From: VRUE01 sp963730315
Lineage (GTDB): Bacteria > Actinomycetota > Thermoleophilia > Solirubrobacterales > 70-9
DNA: 64,000 bases
Assembly (NCBI GenBank): GCA_963730315.1
Contig: CAVSRD010000005.1
Coordinates: 310,001-374,000 of the forward strand
Direction of reading: 5' to 3'
Below are positions 49,719-57,077 of this stretch, one piece after another (position 1 is the first letter of the stretch; the number at the start of each line of letters is the position of its first letter). The position numbers and the translations under genes are program-made. The notes beneath the pieces were generated by a model. That model was not told the origin of the DNA. It made no database searches and worked only from the letters and a program-made list of their open reading frames with translations.

Positions 49719-50879
49719 CTACGCGGCTTGTTTCGCCGCCGTGTACGTGCGCCGCGTCTCGCGCACCGCGTCGCGATAGACATCCTCGATCGCGACGCCC
49801 GCGTCGAAGGCTTCGCGCGCCCGCTGGGCGCCGTTGCGCTCCGGCAACCGCACCTCGATGCCGAGCTGCGTGCGGGCCGGCTCGGTCCATCCCAGCAGCC
49901 CGTCCAGCACTCCCCGCGCCTCGACCTCCTCGCCCCGCCGGAAGTCGATCATCTTGCCGCTCATCCCGTAGCGGATCGCCCGCCAGAAGTTCTCCTCGAT
50001 CTCACGGTCGGCCAGCGGCGAGCCGGCGCCGTCGTAGCCGTGCTGGTCGAAGTCGAGCGCGGCCTGGGCGATGCAGGCGGCGATCAGCCCGGCCAGGCCG
50101 AACGACTCCTCGCCGCGCGTCTGCGCGTCGCAGACGCGCACCTCGACCGTGCCGAACTCGTGGTGCGGGCGCACGCTCCACCACAGCTGCGTCGACTCGA
50201 CCACCGTGCCGGTCCGCTGCAGCATGGCGACGAAGTCGGCGTAGGTGTCCCAGTCGCCGAACGGGCTGGGCACACCGCAGCGCGGGAAGGTGCGCGTGAA
50301 GATCTCGGTGCGCACCGTGTGCAGGCCGGTGTCGCGACGGTCGAGGAAGGGCGAGTTGGCGGAGACCGCAAGCAGCAGCGGCAGCAGCTCGCGCATCCAG
50401 TCGCAGACGGCGATCGCCCGGTCGGCGCCGCGGACACCCATGTGGACATGGAGGCTCCAGGTGTTGTTGCGCTGCGCGACCCAGCCCAGTTCGCTGCGCA
50501 GCCGGTTGTAATGGGGCGTGTCGATGATCCGCTGGTCCAGGTACCTGGCCCAGGGGTGAACGCCCATCGCAGCCAGCCCCAGGCCCATCCCGTCGACCAG
50601 CTCGAAGAGCCGGGCACGGCGTTCGCGCTGCGCGGCGACCGCCTCTGCGAAGCGGGCGGACCGGCCGGAGCGGATCTCGATCTCCGAGGCGATCAGCTCG
50701 CCCGCCGCGGAGCCGGCCAGCACCTCGTCCTTCTGGCAGGCGGCGAACACGTCCTCGAAGCGGTGCTCCAGCTCCAACGTCGCCGGGTCGACGATCGCGA
50801 ACTCCTCCTCGAGGCCGATGGTGAAGTCGACCGACGACTCGAATCTCTCCCGAGCGAGGTCGAGGTCGAGGGGAGTCAC
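49719..50879 (-). CDS. YbdK-type carboxylate-amine ligase (glutamate-cysteine ligase 2 family)
   Basis: A 386-residue ATP-dependent ligase of the GCS2/YbdK family, which can join glutamate and cysteine weakly but whose true substrates in actinobacteria are often unknown. Signature blocks: FTIGLEEEFAIVD near 19-31, SEIEIRSG near 65, MGVHPWARY, WSLHVHMGV near 141 and HHEFGTVEVRVCD near 240. GTG start at 50879. It lies 34 bp downstream of rex on the same strand, so a redox-controlled thiol-peptide synthesis role is tempting but unproven. Confidence 0.87.
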   Translation of the reverse strand: MTPLDLDLARERFESSVDFTIGLEEEFAIVDPATLELEHRFEDVFAACQKDEVLAGSAAGELIASEIEIRSGRSARFAEAVAAQRERRARLFELVDGMGLGLAAMGVHPWARYLDQRIIDTPHYNRLRSELGWVAQRNNTWSLHVHMGVRGADRAIAVCDWMRELLPLLLAVSANSPFLDRRDTGLHTVRTEIFTRTFPRCGVPSPFGDWDTYADFVAMLQRTGTVVESTQLWWSVRPHHEFGTVEVRVCDAQTRGEESFGLAGLIAACIAQAALDFDQHGYDGAGSPLADREIEENFWRAIRYGMSGKMIDFRRGEEVEARGVLDGLLGWTEPARTQLGIEVRLPERNGAQRAREAFDAGVAIEDVYRDAVRETRRTYTAAKQAA

Positions 50880-50913
50880 AGGGGCTCCGGCACGGACGTT
50901 CTGAGACAGGCCA

Positions 50914-51585
50914 CTAGGCCAGGTAGAAGTAGAGCGCGTAGAGGAGGTCGACGGCGGGGCTGGAGGTGTGCACCGTCACCTCCGGCGGCACCTGGAGCAG
51001 CTGCTCGGAGTAGTTGAAGATGATCTTCACGCCGGCCTCCACCAAGCGGTCGGCGACCGCCTGCGCCGAGGTGGCCGGAACGGCGAGTACGCCGACCACG
51101 ATCTCCTGCTCGGCGACCACCGTGTCCAGCTCGGCGAAGTCGCGCACCGCCAGGTTGCCCACCTGCCTGCCGACAACCTCGGGGTCGACGTCGAACATCG
51201 CCACCACCTGGAAGCCGTGGTCGGCGAAGATGTCAGAGCTGGCGATCGCCTGGCCGAGGTGGCCGGCGCCGAACAGAGCGATGTTGTGCTGCCCGGAGGT
51301 GCGGAGGATCTTGCGGATCTCCGAGACCAGCGATTCGACGTTGTAGCCAACCCCGCGCTTGCCGAACTTGCCGAAACCGGAGAGATCGCGGCGAATCTGG
51401 GTCGGGTTGATGTGTGTGTAGTCCGAGAGCTCCTGCGAGGAGATCGTCTCGCGACCCATCTTGCGGGCCTGCGTCAGCACCTGCAGGTAGCGCGAGAGGC
51501 GGGCCGCGACGCCGAGCGAGAGCCGCTCGCCCTCGGCGATCAATCCGTTCCCCACGTCAATCTCATCCACTGCCCGCTCGATCAT
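50914..51585 (-). CDS. rex: redox-sensing transcriptional repressor Rex
   Basis: A 223-residue repressor that senses the NADH/NAD+ ratio and controls respiratory and fermentative genes. N-terminal winged helix at about 25-90 (SRYLQVLTQARKMGRETISSQELSDYTHINPTQIRRDLSGFGKFGKRG in pieces of the usual pattern), then the Rossmann fold with NIALFGAGHLGQAIA around 100-114, and the C-terminal domain-swapped helix ending DLLYALYFYLA. ATG 51585 overlaps the glutaredoxin-like gene by 23 nt; a GTG at 51555 would avoid the overlap. Coupled downstream to the YbdK-type ligase. Confidence 0.95.
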   Translation of the reverse strand: MIERAVDEIDVGNGLIAEGERLSLGVAARLSRYLQVLTQARKMGRETISSQELSDYTHINPTQIRRDLSGFGKFGKRGVGYNVESLVSEIRKILRTSGQHNIALFGAGHLGQAIASSDIFADHGFQVVAMFDVDPEVVGRQVGNLAVRDFAELDTVVAEQEIVVGVLAVPATSAQAVADRLVEAGVKIIFNYSEQLLQVPPEVTVHTSSPAVDLLYALYFYLA

Positions 51586-51835
51586 CGTCGAACTCCACAG
51601 TATCGAGCCGCGCCCGCACGGAGTCGCGGTCCAGGGCCAGCTCCGAGACGATCTCGCCGTCCACCTCGACGACCGGGATGCGCTCGAGCATCCGCCGCAG
51701 CAGCAGCTCCTCGCTGTCGATGTTCACCTCGCGCAGCGAGAAGCGGTAGCCGTCGTCGTGCAGGGCGACGATCGCCTCCAGCGCCTGCTCGCAGAGGTGA
51801 CAGCCGGGACGGGAGTAGACGACGACCTCACTCAT
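51563..51835 (-). CDS. glutaredoxin-like thiol-disulfide protein
   Basis: A 90-residue thioredoxin-fold protein of the glutaredoxin/DUF836 type with the active site GCHLC at 11-15 (CxxC), the cis-proline region RIPVVEVDGEIV around 53-64 and an acidic C-terminal tail. It probably reduces protein disulfides or mixed disulfides of a low-molecular-weight thiol. The 23-nt overlap with rex is consistent with coupled expression of two redox genes. ATG 51835 lies 13 bp after the tsaD stop. Confidence 0.85.
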   Translation of the reverse strand: MSEVVVYSRPGCHLCEQALEAIVALHDDGYRFSLREVNIDSEELLLRRMLERIPVVEVDGEIVSELALDRDSVRARLDTVEFDDDRAGSG

Positions 51836-51848
51836 GGAGGCCTCGCGC

Positions 51849-52856
51849 TCATGCTGCGATCGGCGGGCGGGCGCTGGGAACGGCGTCGTAGGAGAGGTAC
51901 TCCGGGAACGGCAGGCGCGGCACGAAGCGGGCCGCCGAGCCGATCATCGCCGCGTTGTCGGTGCAGAGCCGCGGCGCCACCAGCTTCAGCCGTACCCCGC
52001 GCCGCTCGCAGAGCTCCGCCACCGCCTCGCGCAGCGCCCTGTTGGCGGCAACGCCGCCGCCCAGCGCCACCGCCTGCCAGTCGCCCCGCTTCAGCGCCCG
52101 TCCGAGTTTCGAGCTGAGCTGCCCGACCGCCGCCGCCTGGAAACCGGCCGCCAGATCGGCGCGGCGCTCTTCGGTTCCCTCCGGGCCGAGGTCGCGGCAG
52201 AGGTAGGCGAGCGCCGTCTTCAGCCCGCTGAAACTGAAGTCGAGTCCCGGGTCGCGGGCCATCGCCACCGGCAGCTCGAACGCCTCGGGGTCCCCGGCGG
52301 AGGCCAGCCGCTCCAGCGCAGGCCCGCCCGGAAAGCCGAGCCCGAGCATCCGGGCGACCTTGTCGAAGGCCTCCCCGGCGGCGTCGTCGAGGGTCTGCCC
52401 GAGCACCTCGTGCCCGGCCCGGTCGCGCACCCCGGCGAGCAGCGTGTGCCCGCCGCTCGCCACCAGGCAGAGGAAGGGCGGGTCGAGCGGCTCCGGCGCG
52501 AGGAAGTTGGCGGCGACGTGCCCCTGCAGGTGGTCGACCGGGATCAACGGCAGCCGCCGCGGCGCGGCGAGCGCCTTCGCGGTGCTGAGCCCGACCAGCA
52601 GCGCCCCGATCAGGCCCGGCCGAGTGGTGACCGCGACCGCCTCGACGTCGTCGAGCGAGGCACTGGCCTCGGCCAACGCTGCTTCGACCACCGGCACGGT
52701 CAGCTCGAGGTGGCGACGGGAGGCGACCTCGGGGACGATCCCGCCGAACTTGGCGTGCTCCGCATCCTGAGAGGAGATGACGTTCGAGAGGATCGCGGCC
52801 CGATCGACCACGGCCGCACACGTGTCATCGCAGGAGGTCTCGATGGCCAGGATCAT
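51849..52856 (-). CDS. tsaD: tRNA N6-adenosine threonylcarbamoyltransferase subunit TsaD
   Basis: TsaD transfers the threonylcarbamoyl group to A37 of ANN-decoding tRNAs together with TsaB and TsaE. The 335-residue protein has the ASKHA-fold start MILAIETSCDDTCAAVV, TTRPGLIGALLVG, the metal-binding HLQGH (family HxxGH) and FSFSGLKTA, with the late DNAAMIG aspartate. Length is normal. It starts 3 bp after the rimI stop, in the cluster tsaE - secreted protein - tsaB - rimI - tsaD. Confidence 0.96.
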   Translation of the reverse strand: MILAIETSCDDTCAAVVDRAAILSNVISSQDAEHAKFGGIVPEVASRRHLELTVPVVEAALAEASASLDDVEAVAVTTRPGLIGALLVGLSTAKALAAPRRLPLIPVDHLQGHVAANFLAPEPLDPPFLCLVASGGHTLLAGVRDRAGHEVLGQTLDDAAGEAFDKVARMLGLGFPGGPALERLASAGDPEAFELPVAMARDPGLDFSFSGLKTALAYLCRDLGPEGTEERRADLAAGFQAAAVGQLSSKLGRALKRGDWQAVALGGGVAANRALREAVAELCERRGVRLKLVAPRLCTDNAAMIGSAARFVPRLPFPEYLSYDAVPSARPPIAA

Positions 52857-52859
52857 CGG

Positions 52860-53345
52860 TCAGTCCAACCACATGATCAGGGCGTCCTCGCCGTTGTCCT
52901 GGTAGTAGCGGGGGCGCACCCCCGCCGAGCGAAACCCGAGCTGCTCGTACATCGCGATCGCCTCGCGGTTGGAGACTCGCACCTCGAGCGTGAAGGGTAG
53001 GTCGCCGCCGCCGACCTCGACCAGCCGCCCGATCAGCCCGCTGGCGACTCCGCGCCGCCGCCGCTCCGGCGCCACCGCGACGTTCATCAGGTGCCAGACG
53101 CGGTCGTAGCGCGAGCAGACCAGGTAGCCGAGCAGCTCGTCTCCCTCGGTCGCCGCAAGGCAAATTCCCGACGGCTTCGAGAGCTCGAGCACGAACATCG
53201 CCAGCGACCAGGGCGCCGGGAAGGAGCGCCGCTCGATCGAGATCACCGCCGGCAAGTCGCTGTAGGCGAGTCGCCGCACCGGGAACCCGCTGCTCAACTC
53301 ACTCGGCCTTTTTGAGAGTGCCTCGCTCACGCCAACGTTCCGCAT
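52860..53345 (-). CDS. rimI: ribosomal protein bS18 N-alpha-acetyltransferase RimI-like
   Basis: A GNAT acetyltransferase of the RimI type: VRRLAYSDLPAVISIERRSFPAPWS near 23-47, acetyl-CoA motif VAPERRRRGVASGLIGRLVE around 91-110, then EVRVSNREAIAMYEQLGF with the tyrosine expected as general acid, and RPRYYQDNGEDALIM. RimI acetylates the N-terminus of ribosomal protein bS18 and is often found between tsaB and tsaD, as here. ATG 53345 overlaps tsaB by 47 nt; a TTG at 53297, just after the tsaB stop, would give a 145-residue protein without overlap. Confidence 0.9.
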   Translation of the reverse strand: MRNVGVSEALSKRPSELSSGFPVRRLAYSDLPAVISIERRSFPAPWSLAMFVLELSKPSGICLAATEGDELLGYLVCSRYDRVWHLMNVAVAPERRRRGVASGLIGRLVEVGGGDLPFTLEVRVSNREAIAMYEQLGFRSAGVRPRYYQDNGEDALIMWLD

Positions 53346-54003
53346 CGGGAGCTCGCAGGTAGATCGGCGCGCCGGGACCGGGCTTGCCGCCGCCCGGGCC
53401 GGTCGCCAGGGCGCAGACGTGCCGCGCAGCGATCCGGTGAACGGGGTCGACATCGTCCGGGATCTCGGCGCCCCGACTCGCCAACTGCTGGCGAAATCGT
53501 ACCGCGCCCGATCCGCCGCACAGCGCCGCTCGGGGCAGACCGGCAAGCCGCTCCGCAAGCCCCTCGGGCGAGCTAACCAGCGGACCCCAGAGCCGCTCGC
53601 CGTCGCTCGAGTAGAGGGCCGCGAAGACCTCCCCGCGGCGTGCGTCGAGGACCGCGAGACGGTTTCTATCGCCGGCCGTCTCGCCAAGCCCGCAGCCGAG
53701 GGCGTCGAGCGTGCAAGCGCCGCCGACCGGCAGGCCGCGGCTCAGCCCGAGCCCCTGCGCGGTGGCCACGCCGACCCGGACGCCGGTGAAGGAGCCCGGC
53801 CCCAGCCCGACCGCGATCCGCTCCACGGCCTCCCAGCCACCTGCCGCGGCGGCGGCCCGCTCGACCTCGCCGAGCAGCGCGGTGGCGTGCTGCGGCTCGC
53901 CCTCCTGGGAGGGGCGGAGCAGCGTCTCGAAGATGACTTCGCCGTTGCCGGTCGCGGCAACGGCAACGTCGCCGGTCGCGGTATCGAAACCGACGACAGC
54001 CAA
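53299..54003 (-). CDS. tsaB: t6A synthesis scaffold subunit TsaB
   Basis: A 234-residue TsaD paralogue that dimerises with TsaD and is required for t6A formation. The N-terminus VGFDTATGDVAVA and the block AVGLGPGSFTGVRVGVATAQGL (about 65-86) are diagnostic; the metal-binding histidines of TsaD are missing, as expected for TsaB. It ends inside the rimI frame. The C-terminal PGPGAPIYLRAPDAERWRE matches the usual end of the family. The gene upstream, only 12 bp away, is an unrelated secreted protein. Confidence 0.94.
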   Translation of the reverse strand: MAVVGFDTATGDVAVAATGNGEVIFETLLRPSQEGEPQHATALLGEVERAAAAAGGWEAVERIAVGLGPGSFTGVRVGVATAQGLGLSRGLPVGGACTLDALGCGLGETAGDRNRLAVLDARRGEVFAALYSSDGERLWGPLVSSPEGLAERLAGLPRAALCGGSGAVRFRQQLASRGAEIPDDVDPVHRIAARHVCALATGPGGGKPGPGAPIYLRAPDAERWRERGTLKKAE

Positions 54004-54015
54004 GGTCCGCCGCGG

Positions 54016-54420
54016 CTACTTCCCGCTGCTGCGCTTGCCGCTGCGTTCGGAGACGAAGAACTTGAAGAGGCCGACCCGCTTGCCCTTCACGAACCAGGTC
54101 ACCTGGTGCCTGCCGGGAATGTTCGAGGTGATCTTGTTGACGTAGAGCGTGCCTTGTTCGGCCTGCTGTTTCGGCGCGCAGAGGTGCTTCTTGGTTGGAA
54201 ATTTGACGCAGACCGTGTAGTAGACGTCAGCCTTGTTGCTGCGGAAGAAGGCGCCCTTCTTGCGCGACTTCGGGCAGGTGTGCGACGGCTTCGCGTTCTT
54301 CGACAGGCCGCAGGCAACGTAATGCCTGTAGGCGGCGCCCTGGGCCGCGGCGGGACCGGCGCTGACGAGGAGCAGCGCCGTACCCAGCCCGATCGCCGCG
54401 AGCGTCTTCAGTCCCTTCAT
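54016..54420 (-). CDS. secreted four-cysteine protein inside the t6A cluster
   Basis: A 134-residue exported protein. Signal peptide at 1-26 (hydrophobic 7-22, cleavage after AGPAAA), mature part basic with four cysteines (C37, C49, C71 and C81) that could form two disulfides, and a Lys/Ser-rich tail (SERSGKRSSGK). The middle (ADVYYTVCVKF, GRHQVTWFVKGKRVG) looks like a small beta-sandwich. Ribosome site AAGGAGG at 54437-54431 is the strongest in this area, and a weak TTTCGG-17-TAGCAT promoter precedes it. No family recognised; its place between tsaE and tsaB is unexpected. Confidence 0.8.
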   Translation of the reverse strand: MKGLKTLAAIGLGTALLLVSAGPAAAQGAAYRHYVACGLSKNAKPSHTCPKSRKKGAFFRSNKADVYYTVCVKFPTKKHLCAPKQQAEQGTLYVNKITSNIPGRHQVTWFVKGKRVGLFKFFVSERSGKRSSGK

Positions 54421-54490
54421 CTCGGCGCTTCCTCCTTGGGTCGAGTTTGGCCGGCGATGCTACACCGCAGGTGCCCTGACCGAAACACAC

Positions 54491-54937
54491 CTATTCGCGG
54501 CCCGATGCGGCCAGCACCTCAATTCCCCGCCGATCGCCACCAGCGTGCCTGATCCGCACCTCCAACGCCTCGCGGCCGGCAAGCTGCGGCTCGGCGATCG
54601 CCGGCCACTCGACGAAGGCGATCGAGGCGGCATCGAGGTAGTCCTCGAGCAGCGCCGGATCCTCCCGCTCCAAGTCGGTCAGCCGGTAGAGGTCGAGATG
54701 GGAGACGGGGACCGGCCCGGAGTAACGCTGGCCGATCGTGAAGGTCGGCGAGGTGACCGTGTCCTCGACACCGAGAGCGCGGCAGGCGCCGCGGATAAGC
54801 GTCGTCTTCCCCACCCCGACGTCGCCGCTGACCACCACGACGTCGCCCGGGCGCAGGCGGGCAGCGATCCGCGCCCCGACCGCCTCCGTCTCCGCGGCGC
54901 TGGCCGTCGTGAAGCGCTCCGGGGACGGCTCTGCCAT
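54491..54937 (-). CDS. tsaE: t6A synthesis ATPase TsaE
   Basis: TsaE is the P-loop ATPase that drives cycling of the TsaBDE complex. The 148-residue protein has Walker A SGDVGVGKTTL near 37-47, the TSPTFTIGQRY switch region and HLDLYRLTDLE, plus FVEWPAIAEPQL near the C-terminus, all family hallmarks. ATG 54937 has GGAG 5-8 nt upstream; a TTG at 54952 overlapping the glycosylase stop (TTGA) is the alternative. It follows the DNA glycosylase gene. Confidence 0.94.
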   Translation of the reverse strand: MAEPSPERFTTASAAETEAVGARIAARLRPGDVVVVSGDVGVGKTTLIRGACRALGVEDTVTSPTFTIGQRYSGPVPVSHLDLYRLTDLEREDPALLEDYLDAASIAFVEWPAIAEPQLAGREALEVRIRHAGGDRRGIEVLAASGRE

Positions 54938-54948
54938 CGCAGCTCCGC

Positions 54949-55626
54949 TCAACCGAACAGGTCGAGCTGGTCGGCCGGCGGCTGCGGGGGATCGGACGGC
55001 GCCTCCTCCTCCTCCTCGATCTCCTCCTCGCGCGGCACGCCGGGGGCCGGGCCGGCGAGCAGCCCCGGCAGCAGCCCGAAGTCGCCGCGCAGCGTCTCCT
55101 TCACCGCCGGGGTGCGCAGCGCCGCCGCCGGGTGGAAGAGCGGCAGCAGGAATACGGCGCGCCCGCCCAGCTCGTGCACCTGCGGCGTGCCCCGCACCCT
55201 GGTGATCCCCGCCGGGTTTCCGCTCAGCAGCTTGGTGGCGAAGTTGCCCAGGGTGCAGACGACCCTCGGCTCGATCAGCCGCACCTGCTCGAACAGGTAG
55301 GGCCGGCAGGCCTCGATCTCGAGCGGTTGCGGGTCGCGGTTGCCTGGCGGGCGGCTCTTCAGCACGTTGGCGATGAAGACGTCCTCGCGCGTCATCCCGA
55401 TCCCCCCCAGCAGCTCGTTGAGCAGCTGGCCGGCGCGCCCCACGAAGGGCAGCCCCTGGCGATCCTCCTCGGCGCCCGGCGCCTCACCCACAAACATCAC
55501 GTCGGCGTCGGCGTCGCCCGCCCCGAACACGGCGTTGGTCCGCGTCTCGTGCAGCGGGCAGCGGGTGCACTCCTTGACCTCCTCGTACAGCTCGACCAGT
55601 TGCGCCCGCCGCTCCTCGGCTGTCAT
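54949..55626 (-). CDS. family 4 uracil-DNA glycosylase with C-terminal clamp-binding motif
   Basis: A 225-residue Fe-S uracil-DNA glycosylase (UDGa). Four candidate [4Fe-4S] ligands, C20, C23, C107 and C124, have the family spacing; motif A is GEAPG (47-51) and motif B HPAA in the LFHPAAAL block. It excises uracil from deaminated cytosine. Residues 190-219 are a Glu/Pro-rich disordered linker ending in QLDLFG (220-225), which matches the bacterial sliding-clamp-binding motif QLxLF and would tether repair to the replication clamp (inference). First gene before tsaE, with the stop overlapping a possible TTG start. Confidence 0.92.
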   Translation of the reverse strand: MTAEERRAQLVELYEEVKECTRCPLHETRTNAVFGAGDADADVMFVGEAPGAEEDRQGLPFVGRAGQLLNELLGGIGMTREDVFIANVLKSRPPGNRDPQPLEIEACRPYLFEQVRLIEPRVVCTLGNFATKLLSGNPAGITRVRGTPQVHELGGRAVFLLPLFHPAAALRTPAVKETLRGDFGLLPGLLAGPAPGVPREEEIEEEEEAPSDPPQPPADQLDLFG

Positions 55627-55652
55627 CGCGGCAATGCTAACGACGCTCGAGA

Positions 55653-55758
55653 ACTATCCCGGTAGGGGTAGAGCGTCTTGTACTTCTTCCGCGGCGCCGT
55701 CGGCGGACCGCCGACAACTGTCTTCGGAAAAGCCAAGCGGAACCCCTACCGGGATAGT
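55653..55758. repeat. 106-bp element with perfect 17-bp terminal inverted repeats
   Basis: ACTATCCCGGTAGGGGT (55653-55669) is repeated exactly in inverted orientation at 55742-55758. The interior holds a further perfect palindrome, GTCGGCGG and CCGCCGAC around one base (about 55697-55713). It fills the gap between panB and the glycosylase gene, and could be a MITE-like element that also acts as terminator for the pan operon. No coding capacity. Confidence 0.75.
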
Positions 55759-55760
55759 CC

Positions 55761-56696
55761 TTACGGAAGCGGCTCCCAGTCCCAGGCTTTCTGCGAGCCG
55801 AGGCTCTCCTGGTCGAGGTAGCGGCGGAGCTCGGCCAGCTCCGCCGGCTCGACGCCGTAGACGTGGTCGGGTTCGGGGAAGTGGCGCGAGCGGACCTCCG
55901 CCACGTACTGCCCGACCCCGGCCAGCATCGCGTCGTGGACTTCCGCGTAGCGCTTGACGAATTTGGGCGCGCGGCCGGTGGTGATCCCGAGCAGGTCGTG
56001 GAAGACGAGCACCTGGCCGGCCGTCGCCGGGCCGGCGCCGATCCCGATCGTCGGCACGTCGAGCTTGGCGACGATCGTCTCGGTGATCGCCGTCGGGACC
56101 GCCTCGAAGACGATCGCGAAGCAGCCAACCGACTGCAGGGCGAGCGCGTCCTCATAGAGCTTGATCGCGCTCTCCGCGGTCTTGCCCTGGGTCCTGTAGC
56201 CGCCGAGCGCGGTAGCCGTCTGGGGGGTGAGGCCGACATGGCCCATCACCGGGATGCCGGAGCGGACAATCGCCCGCGCGCGCTCGACCGACGTCCCCCC
56301 CGCCTCCAGCTTGACGACCTCGCAACCGGTCTCCTTGACGAGCCGCTGGGCGCTTTCCACTGCCAGCTCGTTGCTCGCCTCGTAGCTGCCCATCGGCATG
56401 TCGCCGACCATCAGCGGCGTCTTCACGCCACGGCGCACGGCCTTGCCGAGCATCACCATCTCGTCCATCGAGACCGGCTCGGTGCCGGGGTAGCCGAGCA
56501 CGACCATGGCCGCCGTGTCGCCGACCAGGACCAGGTCGACGCCGGCCGCCTCGGCGACTCGGGCCGAGGGGTAGTCGTAGGCGGTGACCATCACGATCGG
56601 CTCGCCGGCCTCCTTCATCTCGGCGAGGCGCGGCAGCGTCATCGCCGCCCGTCCGGCCGGCGGCGGTGCGGCATGGGAGCGTCCGCCCGTGCTCAC
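55761..56696 (-). CDS. panB: 3-methyl-2-oxobutanoate hydroxymethyltransferase
   Basis: PanB makes ketopantoate from 2-oxoisovalerate and methylene-tetrahydrofolate, first committed step of pantothenate synthesis. The 311-residue protein shows VMVTAYDYPSARVAEAAGVD, the metal site VGDTAAMVVLG and DMPMGSY, KLEAGGTSVERA and MGHVGLTPQ, and IGAGPATAGQVLVFHDLLG. GTG start at 56696 overlaps the panD stop (GTGA). The C-terminal extension of about 40 residues (VYGVEPAELAELRRYL) is helical and somewhat longer than in E. coli. Confidence 0.96.
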   Translation of the reverse strand: MSTGGRSHAAPPPAGRAAMTLPRLAEMKEAGEPIVMVTAYDYPSARVAEAAGVDLVLVGDTAAMVVLGYPGTEPVSMDEMVMLGKAVRRGVKTPLMVGDMPMGSYEASNELAVESAQRLVKETGCEVVKLEAGGTSVERARAIVRSGIPVMGHVGLTPQTATALGGYRTQGKTAESAIKLYEDALALQSVGCFAIVFEAVPTAITETIVAKLDVPTIGIGAGPATAGQVLVFHDLLGITTGRAPKFVKRYAEVHDAMLAGVGQYVAEVRSRHFPEPDHVYGVEPAELAELRRYLDQESLGSQKAWDWEPLP

Positions 56697-57073
56697 GACA
56701 GAAGCACCTCGGGGTGGCTGTCGACGGCGGTCACCGAGTTGTCCTCGCCGACGTGGACGACGACCGGCGAGTAGGACTCGAGGTCACTCTCGTCGTAGGC
56801 GCCGAAGGAAGCGACGATGACCTTGTGGCCGGGGCGGGTCAGGTGGGCGGCCGCGCCGTTGACCTGGATCGCGCCAGAGCCGGGCTCGCCATCGATCGCG
56901 TAGGTGACGAAACGGGCGCCGTTGTCGAGGTCCCAGACGTGCACCTGCTCGTTCGTCATCAGGTCGGCAGCGGCCATCAGCTCGGTGTCGATCGTGATAC
57001 TGCCGACGTACTCGACGTCGCAGTCGGTCACCGTCGCCCGGTGGATCTTGGACTTCAACATCTGCCTATGCAT
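56693..57073 (-). CDS. panD: aspartate 1-decarboxylase
   Basis: PanD decarboxylates aspartate to beta-alanine using a pyruvoyl group generated by self-cleavage. The 126-residue proenzyme has the processing site G24-S25 in EYVGSITID, K9 and the downstream NGAAAHL block that binds substrate. Length and N-terminus (LKSKIHRATVT) are canonical. The stop overlaps the panB start and it begins 4 bp after panC, giving an uninterrupted panC-panD-panB operon. Confidence 0.97.
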   Translation of the reverse strand: MHRQMLKSKIHRATVTDCDVEYVGSITIDTELMAAADLMTNEQVHVWDLDNGARFVTYAIDGEPGSGAIQVNGAAAHLTRPGHKVIVASFGAYDESDLESYSPVVVHVGEDNSVTAVDSHPEVLLS

Positions 57074-57077
57074 CGGC

